From Euryarchaeota archaeon UBA33 (GTDB lineage: Archaea > Thermoplasmatota > E2 > DHVEG-1), in assembly GCA_002506745.1 (NCBI GenBank), contig DAYE01000070.1, positions 4,666 through 24,207 on the forward strand: a DNA stretch of 19,542 nt. Direction: 5' to 3'. Under the pieces are notes generated by a model, which was not told where the DNA came from, searched no databases, and was given only the letters and a program-made list of their open reading frames with translations. A program made the translations under genes and the position numbers. Positions within the stretch are counted from its first letter, which is position 1. The number at the start of each line of letters is the position of its first letter. Below, piece after piece: positions 7,101 to 13,823 of the stretch.

Positions 7101-8012
7101 ATGAAGTACGATGTGATCCTCCTGCGATATGGTGAGCTTTCACTAAAGAGCACCTATGTTCGAAAGTATTTTGAAACAATCCTTGTACGGAATATAAAAA
7201 ATGCTTTCACAAGAGAAACCGTACCTGTTGTCATTGGAATGGAACGAGGAAGAATCTATCTTACCACAATGGACCTATCCAAGAGTATCAAGATATTGCC
7301 TCGAATTTTTGGTATCGTCTCATTCAGTCCAGCAGTACAAACAACATCAAACATCCAGGATATTTCCACGATAGCTCAACGCCTTACGAAAAATGTTTTA
7401 AGCAAGCAAAAAAGTTTCGCAATTAGGGTCAAAAGAGTTGGAATCCATCCGTTCACAAGCCAGGATGTTGCTGTACAAATCGGAAATGATATTGTTAATG
7501 CAACACATACAAGAGTGGATTTAAACACCCCTGATTTCGAGCTTTTTATTGAGATACGAGACAAGAAATCATTTCTGTTTACAGAAAAAATCAAGGGAGC
7601 CGGAGGTCTTCCATTAGGCACGCAAGGAACAGTACTTGCACTAGTGAAGAACCCGTCTTCGCTTCTTGCAGCATGGTATCTTATGCGAAGGGGATGTCGT
7701 ATTATTTTTATCACAGCGAAACAATCCAACGAGAAGGCTATCAGTTTTTTTCTTTCACATTGGTTCACTGATGCAGAAATAGTATGTATCGATCAAACAA
7801 GAAAGGAATTCTACCAGCAATTATCCAATATCGTTTCTGAAAAAAAATGCGATGCAATAGTCACCGATCATACGCTTGAGACGCCAGCCCAGGCAGTATC
7901 CGATATCGCGCTCCTTAAAAAAAATAGTGTCGTACCGATCTTAAGTCCGCTTCTCACCATGACTCAAGCGGATATAGAACACCTATGTAAAGACAGAGGA
8001 ATACTCTTATGA
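7101..8012 (+). CDS. ThiI-like THUMP protein lacking the PP-loop motif
   Basis: True ThiI makes 4-thiouridine in tRNA by adenylating U8 with ATP. This 303-residue protein (ATG at 7101; a GTG lies just before it) starts like ThiI (DVILLRYGELSLKSTYVRKY), has a THUMP-like RNA-binding part (about 60-165) and keeps the linker GAGGLPLGTQG (about 166-176). Where ThiI has SGGIDSPVA, this protein reads VKNPSSLLA: the two glycines and the aspartate of the ATP-pyrophosphatase loop are gone. Downstream cysteine motifs are also missing and the GESLGQVASQ-like segment reads TDHTLETPAQA, while the final PILSPLLTMTQADIEHL is ThiI-like. It is shorter than usual (about 380-480). It overlaps panE by ATGA. It is probably not an active tRNA sulfurtransferase; an RNA-binding role is a guess. 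Confidence 0.82.
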   Translation: MKYDVILLRYGELSLKSTYVRKYFETILVRNIKNAFTRETVPVVIGMERGRIYLTTMDLSKSIKILPRIFGIVSFSPAVQTTSNIQDISTIAQRLTKNVLSKQKSFAIRVKRVGIHPFTSQDVAVQIGNDIVNATHTRVDLNTPDFELFIEIRDKKSFLFTEKIKGAGGLPLGTQGTVLALVKNPSSLLAAWYLMRRGCRIIFITAKQSNEKAISFFLSHWFTDAEIVCIDQTRKEFYQQLSNIVSEKKCDAIVTDHTLETPAQAVSDIALLKKNSVVPILSPLLTMTQADIEHLCKDRGILL

Positions 8013-8914
8013 AAATCGTTGTTTTTGGATCAGGTGCTATTGGATCATTGTTTGGTGCGTTACTTGCGAAACATAACACGGTCGTCCTCGTTGGGAGAGC
8101 TCCACACGTCACCAGCATACGACAAAAAGGGTTACTCATCAACGGAAAAACGCGTCTCACACGGATGGTCCCTGCTGTAGAATCAACAAAAGAAATCTCC
8201 TTCTCACCAGACCTTATTCTTCTTACCGTGAAATCATATGATACAGAGACTGCTAGCAGTCAACTCCATCCCCTGCTCCATGATCAGACCATGGTTGTCT
8301 CTCTTCAAAACGGGTTAGATAATATCCAGAAAATAGGAAAAAACATCGAAAAAAAACATATTCTTGCGGGTGTGACGACCCATGGTGCCCTGTTTTTAAA
8401 ACCTGGCATTATCACCCATACGGGGAAGGGAAAAACCATTCTCGGAGAACTCAATGGTCATTCCTCCAAGAGACTGAAGACGCTTGTGACTGTATTCAAT
8501 CAGGCAGGAATCGAGACCCAGATGAGTACCGATATTGAAAGGGAAATATGGAGAAAAGCAATCATTAACTCAAGCATCAATCCGCTGACAGGGTTTCTGG
8601 GGTGCAAAAACGGGTATTTGCTTGAAAACCCGCTATTAGAAAAGACCGCCGAGTTTGTATGCACAGAATCAAGCTTGATCGTATCCTCATATGGGATACG
8701 TGTTTCTCCTGGGGAGATGATTGAAAAAACAAAGGAAGTCATACAGGATACCGCACAAAATTATTCCTCTATGCTGCAAAGTATCCAGCAGGGGAAAAAA
8801 ACAGAAATCGATTCCATCAATGGTGTGCTTCTGAGAATTGGGGCAAAACAGAAAATCGATACCTCCTTCAATAGAATTCTTATTGAGCTGATCATCTCCT
8901 TGTACCCAACCTAA
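8009..8914 (+). CDS. panE: 2-dehydropantoate 2-reductase (ketopantoate reductase)
   Basis: PanE reduces ketopantoate to pantoate with NAD(P)H on the way to coenzyme A. The 301-residue length is normal for the family. The Rossmann motif VVFGSGAIGSLFGALLA (4-20, Gly7-x-Gly9-x2-Gly12) opens the protein. TVKSYDT holds the conserved Lys75, QNG (100-102) follows, and the catalytic lysine is Lys183 in EIWRKAIINSSINPLTG. The C-terminal domain has SMLQSIQQGKKTEIDSINGVL with the usual acidic residues. Its ATG overlaps the stop of the ThiI-like gene, so translation is coupled. Other members of this reductase family act on different 2-oxo acids, so the substrate is not certain. Confidence 0.9.
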   Translation: MKIVVFGSGAIGSLFGALLAKHNTVVLVGRAPHVTSIRQKGLLINGKTRLTRMVPAVESTKEISFSPDLILLTVKSYDTETASSQLHPLLHDQTMVVSLQNGLDNIQKIGKNIEKKHILAGVTTHGALFLKPGIITHTGKGKTILGELNGHSSKRLKTLVTVFNQAGIETQMSTDIEREIWRKAIINSSINPLTGFLGCKNGYLLENPLLEKTAEFVCTESSLIVSSYGIRVSPGEMIEKTKEVIQDTAQNYSSMLQSIQQGKKTEIDSINGVLLRIGAKQKIDTSFNRILIELIISLYPT

Positions 8915-8922
8915 AAAAAATT

Positions 8923-8942
8923 ATAGAAAATAGATATTCTAT
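8923..8942. repeat. Small inverted repeat after panE
   Basis: ATAGAA (8923-8928) and TTCTAT (8937-8942) are perfect inverted arms with an 8-base loop; an alternative ATAGA-TAT-TCTAT palindrome lies at 8930-8942. It follows the panE stop and precedes the next promoter. It may be part of a terminator or a binding site; it could be chance in A/T-rich DNA. Confidence 0.3.
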
Positions 8943-8982
8943 CTGTGAATAACAACAAGAACATATTTTCAATACCAATAAC

Positions 8983-9041
8983 TTTATATAAATTGTAACC
9001 TATATTATTAATATCAATCCAATCCTACTCCATACTGGAGG
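8983..9041 (+). promoter_or_regulatory. Promoter and SD of the secreted metalloprotease-like gene
   Basis: TTTATATAAA (8983-8992) is a near-ideal archaeal TATA box. Transcription would begin near 9013, giving a leader of about 37 bases that contains GGAGG at 9037-9041, 9 bases before the ATG at 9051. Confidence 0.6.
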
Positions 9042-9050
9042 CATACCATC

Positions 9051-10946
9051 ATGTACGTTAAACGGAAACAAAAAATAATGATAGGAGTCTCGCTACTTGT
9101 TATCACTGGTTTACTTGTTTCTGGGACTTATGTTTATTTGGAGTATTATATGACCAAGAAAGAAACTCCGCTTCAACAAACCTCCGTTCCTCTTGATGAA
9201 CAGATAAGCCCTCTGGAGAACCAGGGTGTTGTCCTTGAAATATTGCGAATCCGCGATCGTGATCTCATTAATAAATTATTAAAACCCGGGAAATCCTGGG
9301 AAAATAAACCAACGTTCTATTTCATCTCAAACATGGACGGGTTAGAATACGTCAGCAAAGATGTGACACAGCACGGGAGGACCACCGAAGTCATGTTTAA
9401 CACCTGGGACACCATATTTCAGGAAAATAAAATCATGAAAGATGTACCGGAAGAACAAGAAACATCAGTAATCACCCTCACCATTATGGAACAAACAAAA
9501 TCTGGATTATTGGGACGAAAAACTCAGAATATCGAAAGAGACTCTTTTACAGTAACCTATGATTTTCGGACAGGCCGATGGTCAGGGAAGGATAGTTTCA
9601 AGGATAAAGACGGATACGGTTATTATCTAGGGGATACGTTTGAAATCTGGTTCAATATCTATCAAATCGATTACGACGGCGATTTTATCCCCTATTGGAC
9701 GGAAGTGAACGTCCTGGGGACAGACCCAACTGTGGATGACTCAAAACTCGACCCGGATGGCGATGGAATTCCAACCGCATGGGAGTGGAGATGGGGATAT
9801 GATCCATTCACCTGGGACGATCACAATAACCTGGACCCAGACCTCGATGGACTGAACAATATTGAGGAATATAAAATGGCAAAATGGTTTGCCGACCCCT
9901 TTATTCAGAATATCTATTATGAAGTCGATTATATGGGTAAAGGTGGTCCCTTTGACCCAGCACACATCCTCTTTGAAGAAACAAAGCAGGGACTTATTGA
10001 GAGATTCGCTCAGCACAATATCAAGCTCCTGATCGATGACGGTTGGCCAGATGGCCCGGCAAATGGTGGTGGACAAGTACTTCCACACATCGCGAAAATA
10101 TCACAAGACTCTGGTATGATGCTACAGTTTTATGATCATTATTTCCCTGATGAACGAAAAGGGATTTTCCGATATTTGGTCATCGGCCACGGCGGCGGTT
10201 TCCAGCACCCCTCAAAAAACAATGTCTATGACACGACACAAATAGCATATGTCTCGGCACGGATCAAACCATTACATAATATCTTTAATTTCGTGCTCGG
10301 TGGCGCCATTCCAACGGCACGAGGGAAACGGGTTCAACTCGGATCACTCATCTTGCATGAAATGGCTCATAGTTGCAGTATCGATGCCGATAATTGTCAT
10401 TTTGGGGGAATCGATAACATCAGCATGGGAACCTATCTCTTTCCAAATAAACAATATGTCGCAACATGGGGTCAATACCATAGTGTCCTCAATTATCTGT
10501 ATACAAACAACCCAAAAACTTTTGACTTATCCGATGGTCAAAATGGCCCGCCCTATGATCAAAACGACTGGGGATACATGTTCGTCGGCTACTTCCAATA
10601 CAATGCGAATCTTATCGAGGAACCGTACTATTCCGCAGGAACAGGAGAAACGTTAGTGAAAAGTGAATTCAGAATCACCGATTATACGTATGATGCGAAC
10701 CTGACCAAACAATATATCGATTATATCGGGGATTACTCACCAATGGAACCGATTAAGGTCAATTGGTCGGTCTATCGACTGAATGACAAAACGAAAAATC
10801 CAGAGTACCCTGAGATAAAAATATTCGCTCAACCAAAGATAATAACGACACGACAATGGGTGTTGAACCAAAATGCAGCTTTGGACATAAATGGAACTCT
10901 GCAGTTTTATTCATTCGATAAACTAATGAAAGATAAAACACAGTAA
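9051..10946 (+). CDS. Secreted, membrane-anchored zinc-metalloprotease-like protein with calcium-binding repeats
   Basis: This 631-residue protein starts with a basic stretch and one membrane segment (about 10-30), so the rest should lie outside the cell. An N-terminal beta-rich region (about 55-200) is followed by Asp-rich thrombospondin type 3/EF-loop-like calcium motifs: DYDGDFIPYWTE (207-218), DPDGDGIPTAWE (234-245) and DPDLDGLNNIEE (262-273). The catalytic-looking part has HEMAH (436-440), giving two zinc ligands and the catalytic Glu437. His450, ten residues after His440, and the Met-turn-like HSVLNYLY (477-484) follow. The next segment (FDLSDGQNGP, YDQNDWGYM) also resembles secreted metzincin-type enzymes. 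Canonical metzincins have HExxHxxGxxH; here the third histidine is four residues later and the Met-turn Met is Leu. Cys442 and Cys449 could form a disulfide. The substrate is unknown. A T-rich run follows the stop. Confidence 0.75.
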   Translation: MYVKRKQKIMIGVSLLVITGLLVSGTYVYLEYYMTKKETPLQQTSVPLDEQISPLENQGVVLEILRIRDRDLINKLLKPGKSWENKPTFYFISNMDGLEYVSKDVTQHGRTTEVMFNTWDTIFQENKIMKDVPEEQETSVITLTIMEQTKSGLLGRKTQNIERDSFTVTYDFRTGRWSGKDSFKDKDGYGYYLGDTFEIWFNIYQIDYDGDFIPYWTEVNVLGTDPTVDDSKLDPDGDGIPTAWEWRWGYDPFTWDDHNNLDPDLDGLNNIEEYKMAKWFADPFIQNIYYEVDYMGKGGPFDPAHILFEETKQGLIERFAQHNIKLLIDDGWPDGPANGGGQVLPHIAKISQDSGMMLQFYDHYFPDERKGIFRYLVIGHGGGFQHPSKNNVYDTTQIAYVSARIKPLHNIFNFVLGGAIPTARGKRVQLGSLILHEMAHSCSIDADNCHFGGIDNISMGTYLFPNKQYVATWGQYHSVLNYLYTNNPKTFDLSDGQNGPPYDQNDWGYMFVGYFQYNANLIEEPYYSAGTGETLVKSEFRITDYTYDANLTKQYIDYIGDYSPMEPIKVNWSVYRLNDKTKNPEYPEIKIFAQPKIITTRQWVLNQNAALDINGTLQFYSFDKLMKDKTQ

Positions 10947-10976
10947 TCCTTTTGGCAGTCCCCCTCCCCCGAAACA

Positions 10977-10994
10977 CTCTTTTTTCTTTTCTTT
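10977..10994 (+). terminator. T-rich terminator after the metalloprotease-like gene
   Basis: A pyrimidine run dominated by T (three T blocks separated by single C) lies 30 bases after the stop codon, the common archaeal form of a terminator. No stable hairpin precedes it. Confidence 0.45.
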
Positions 10995-11072
10995 GCATAG
11001 TTTTCATATGAAATGTTTTTAGAAATCTCTAAATAACAAACGTCGTATCTAGAACAGGGCATCTGATAACCT

Positions 11073-12053
11073 ATGAAAATTTTTGTGACCAGAAAGATAC
11101 CTAAACCTGGACTTGATGCATTACAAAAGGAATTCACTCTTGAGGTCAACCCCTTTGATCGGGTCCTTAGTAAAGAAGAAATCATTGAAGGCATCAAAGG
11201 GAAAGATGGTCTTGTATGTCTTCTGACAGATCCCATCGATAAAGAAGTCATCAACGCAGAACCACATCTGAAGATGATTGCCTCGTATGCAGTGGGGTAC
11301 GACAATATTGATATCGCTGCTGCAACCAAGAGAGGAATACCGGTGAGCAACACCCCTGGTGTGTTAACAGAGACCACCGCAGAACTCGCCTGGGCGTTAC
11401 TGTTTTCGGTCGCCCGACGGATCGTTGAAGGAGACATGTTTACCCGAGAAGGGAACTTCAAAGGTTGGGCACCCATGCTCATGCTTGGACAGGATGTTTC
11501 ACATAAAACCTTAGGAGTGATTGGCACCGGGCGTATCGGGACTGCGTTCGGCCTGAAAAGCAAAGGATTTCACATGAACGTACTCTACGCCGATGAGCAG
11601 AAAAATGAACAACTCGAAAAGCAGCTTGGAGCAAAAAAGGTATCTCTCTCAAAATTGCTCATAGAATCAGATTTCATATCTATCCATGTCCCTTTAACGA
11701 AAGCAACACATCATCTCATCGATGAAAAACAACTTCACCTGATGAAAAAAACAGCGGTTCTTATCAATACGGCACGAGGACCAATCGTTAATGAAAAAGC
11801 CTTAGTCAAAGCATTAACAGGGCAGTGGATTTTTGGGGCGGGTCTGGATGTATATGAAAACGAACCAGAACTATCCGAAGAACTAAAAAAACTAAAGAAC
11901 GTCGTACTGCAACCGCATACTGGATCAGGAACCATTGAGACACGGACAAAAATGGCGCTTATCGCTGCAGAAAATATGATCATAGGATTAAAAGGGGGAA
12001 TCCCGCCAAATTGTGTCAATGAAGAAGTGTTTCAAAAAAAACCTACAACGTAA
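11073..12053 (+). CDS. gyaR: Glyoxylate/hydroxypyruvate reductase (D-2-hydroxyacid dehydrogenase)
   Basis: The enzyme reduces glyoxylate (and probably hydroxypyruvate) to the D-2-hydroxy acid with NAD(P)H. The 326 residues follow the Thermococcus glyoxylate reductase pattern from MKIFVTRKIPKPGLDAL to the closing GGIPPNCVNEEVF. Key features are YAVGYDNIDIAAATKRGIPV (72-91), the Rossmann motif GTGRIG (151-156), catalytic Arg235 in NTARGP, Glu264 in YENEP and His282 in QPHTGS. Asp174 after the second strand (YADE) suggests a preference for NADH, but this is only an inference. A CTAAATAA box (11029-11036) lies about 40 bases upstream; the SD is weak (AGGG). The last 11 bases overlap the end of the convergent hydrolase gene. 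Phosphoglycerate dehydrogenase or other D-hydroxyacid dehydrogenase activity is a less likely alternative. Confidence 0.88.
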   Translation: MKIFVTRKIPKPGLDALQKEFTLEVNPFDRVLSKEEIIEGIKGKDGLVCLLTDPIDKEVINAEPHLKMIASYAVGYDNIDIAAATKRGIPVSNTPGVLTETTAELAWALLFSVARRIVEGDMFTREGNFKGWAPMLMLGQDVSHKTLGVIGTGRIGTAFGLKSKGFHMNVLYADEQKNEQLEKQLGAKKVSLSKLLIESDFISIHVPLTKATHHLIDEKQLHLMKKTAVLINTARGPIVNEKALVKALTGQWIFGAGLDVYENEPELSEELKKLKNVVLQPHTGSGTIETRTKMALIAAENMIIGLKGGIPPNCVNEEVFQKKPTT

Positions 12054-12681
12054 AAACCCAGATCTCCGGTTCTTTTGGTAACTCATCTTTTTCTATGTCA
12101 ATTTCGTTGCCGACTTTAAGAACCTTATATCTGTTTTTCTCCAAAAAAGCATCAACACCAGCAACAGGGATAGACAATCCCTCGATACGATAATGCATGG
12201 GAATCGTAATCTTTGGTTTCAACGCTTGCACCACCCGCCATGCCTGCTCTGCATCAATTGTATAGTTACCGCCAACTGGGATAAACAAGATATCGATTTT
12301 ACCGATTTGTTGAATTGTTTTTTCATCAAGCTCATGGCCCAGGTCGCCGAGATGGCAGAACGTCACATCGTCAGAGATGAATTTATACAAAACCACAGCT
12401 CCCCGACGTTCTCCATGCGCAGCATCATGGAACGCGGGGATACCTATAATCTGAATGTTGCCAATGGTACGTTTCCGCTCATCAGTGACTATCCTGGAGT
12501 TTTCTTTTTCAACGGATTTGACGCTATTATGGTCATAATGGTTATGCGACACTAAAATAATGTCCGCTGTGACTGTAGGAGCGGGAATCCCAATCGATCT
12601 TCCGTCATGAGGATCAGTAACGATCGTAACATCGTTTGTTATCTCGAAGCAGGAATGGCCATGCCACCGGATCTGAAGCAT
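12043..12681 (-). CDS. Metallo-beta-lactamase-fold metal-dependent hydrolase (UPF0173-like)
   Basis: This 212-residue protein has the metallo-beta-lactamase metal site: SHNHYDH (His46, His48, Asp50, His51), His110 and Asp113 in CHLGDLGH, and His163 in PMHY. It starts RWHGHSCFEI and has VTDPHDG (21-27), typical of the UPF0173/YtkL-like group of small cytoplasmic hydrolases with unproven substrates. The start is set at the ATG at 12681. The frame extends to a TTG at 12699, but that would put the strong SD GGGAGGAG (complement of 12688-12695) inside the gene. A GTATTTATAC box at 12728-12737 gives it its own promoter, downstream of endA. Its end overlaps the gyaR end by 11 bases. Confidence 0.88.
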   Translation of the reverse strand: MLQIRWHGHSCFEITNDVTIVTDPHDGRSIGIPAPTVTADIILVSHNHYDHNSVKSVEKENSRIVTDERKRTIGNIQIIGIPAFHDAAHGERRGAVVLYKFISDDVTFCHLGDLGHELDEKTIQQIGKIDILFIPVGGNYTIDAEQAWRVVQALKPKITIPMHYRIEGLSIPVAGVDAFLEKNRYKVLKVGNEIDIEKDELPKEPEIWVFTL

Positions 12682-12687
12682 AATAAT

Positions 12688-12737
12688 CTCCTCCCTCAAA
12701 TAAGGAATTGGCCGAATAGCTCACGAAGTATAAATAC
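12688..12737 (-). promoter_or_regulatory. Promoter and SD of the hydrolase gene
   Basis: On the minus strand GTATTTATAC (12728-12737) is followed about 25 bases later by the expected start near 12707 and then GGGAGGAG (12688-12695), 6 bases ahead of the ATG. Confidence 0.5.
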
Positions 12738-12748
12738 ATTATGAAAAT

Positions 12749-13801
12749 TTATGGGCGCAGTCGTCCAAATCTAATATAATCAATAGTCCCCTCATCGATG
12801 CAGGCAAAAATAAATTCTTTATTCACTGAATGCGCGAGACGAACAGCACGACTGACCTCAGCCCAGACGCTCGTAAAACCTTTTTCGATCACATGAATGA
12901 GATACTCAGCGTGTGTCGCCTCTGGATGCTTTGAATACGCCCGGAAATGCGCGCCAAATTTAAAACCGGTTTTCACAAGAAGCCCCCGCTGTTTCAGGTC
13001 CTTGAACACCATGAGTCGCTGAACAATATCCGGCTGAAGTTTCTGCATTTTATGGACGCATTTCTCCTCAGAAAGAATAGTTCCATCTGTGGTTTGTATC
13101 TCCAGGACGTTTTTTTCAAGAAGATACAATGCTTCGACAAATGAAAGCTGCAACGTTTCTCCGAAGGGTTTACCAAAAAACTCCTTTTGAAGCAGTTGGC
13201 CAGAGAGTTTCTTATCAAAGACAATCAGACGATTTTTCAACAGCACAGCAGTACCTTTTGGGTATTTTTGTTCAAAAATGATCCCTGTGAGATCAACAGT
13301 TGATATATCGTAATAGGTGAGATCTCCTTCTTCGTCAACCAAGGCGAACCATAACCTATTATTCCTGTTCACGTAGTGTCGGATGAGCTGTTTTGTTACC
13401 TCAATGTCAAGGATGTCCCGTTCAGAATACGCAGCGATGACACAGCAGGGGGCAGTCTCATTTTTCTGTGCGATCTTACGAAAGGAGATAGCTGCAGTAT
13501 CATCGACTTGGGTGATCGCGTGGCCTCGATTTCGCAAATCCTTATACACCAGGTACTTCGTTTCAAACTCTGGTGTCTGTTGGACTGCACGCTTCAGGAG
13601 AGTTGAAAACTGTATTTGTTTTTTCTTTTCATGTAAAATCATTTTTCCTTCATCGAGTAAAAAAACGCCCTCAAGCAGACTCAATCGTAAGATATTCGAT
13701 GGAAGAATTGTCCCAATATGACTTTTGTTATACAGCCTTCCAATGTCACTTGCTTTTTTAACAAGAATATAGTCATCAATGAGTTCTCCGGAGATATCCA
13801 T
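12749..13801 (-). CDS. endA: tRNA-splicing endonuclease, two-repeat (dimeric) archaeal type
   Basis: EndA cuts introns out of precursor tRNAs at bulge-helix-bulge sites. From the ATG at 13801 the protein has 350 residues. The C-terminal domain carries the catalytic triad: Tyr289 in AHFRAY, His297 in THAEY and Lys328 in SVNKEF, with the family segments TGFKFGAHFR and EVSRAVRLAHSVNK. The N-terminal half is a degenerate repeat: YKDLRNRGHAITQ mirrors FKDLKQRGLLVKTG, but the catalytic residues are absent. This is the layout of the homodimeric (alpha prime) enzyme, longer than the homotetrameric one (about 180). The open frame extends to 13909, but that would overlap the end of the protease gene upstream; the 13801 start leaves a 22-base gap. 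The SD is weak. Confidence 0.88.
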   Translation of the reverse strand: MDISGELIDDYILVKKASDIGRLYNKSHIGTILPSNILRLSLLEGVFLLDEGKMILHEKKKQIQFSTLLKRAVQQTPEFETKYLVYKDLRNRGHAITQVDDTAAISFRKIAQKNETAPCCVIAAYSERDILDIEVTKQLIRHYVNRNNRLWFALVDEEGDLTYYDISTVDLTGIIFEQKYPKGTAVLLKNRLIVFDKKLSGQLLQKEFFGKPFGETLQLSFVEALYLLEKNVLEIQTTDGTILSEEKCVHKMQKLQPDIVQRLMVFKDLKQRGLLVKTGFKFGAHFRAYSKHPEATHAEYLIHVIEKGFTSVWAEVSRAVRLAHSVNKEFIFACIDEGTIDYIRFGRLRP

Positions 13802-13823
13802 AAACCAGGTATATGAGGATGTC

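Noticed and set aside
7021..7179. 53-residue N-terminal extension of the CAX antiporter
   Set aside because: It would overlap the divergent ThiI-like gene on the other strand and has no similarity to the family.
10907..11563. 218-codon open frame opposite gyaR
   Set aside because: Shadow of gyaR; composition (Ser/Pro/Arg-rich) is typical of antisense frames, and no SD is seen.
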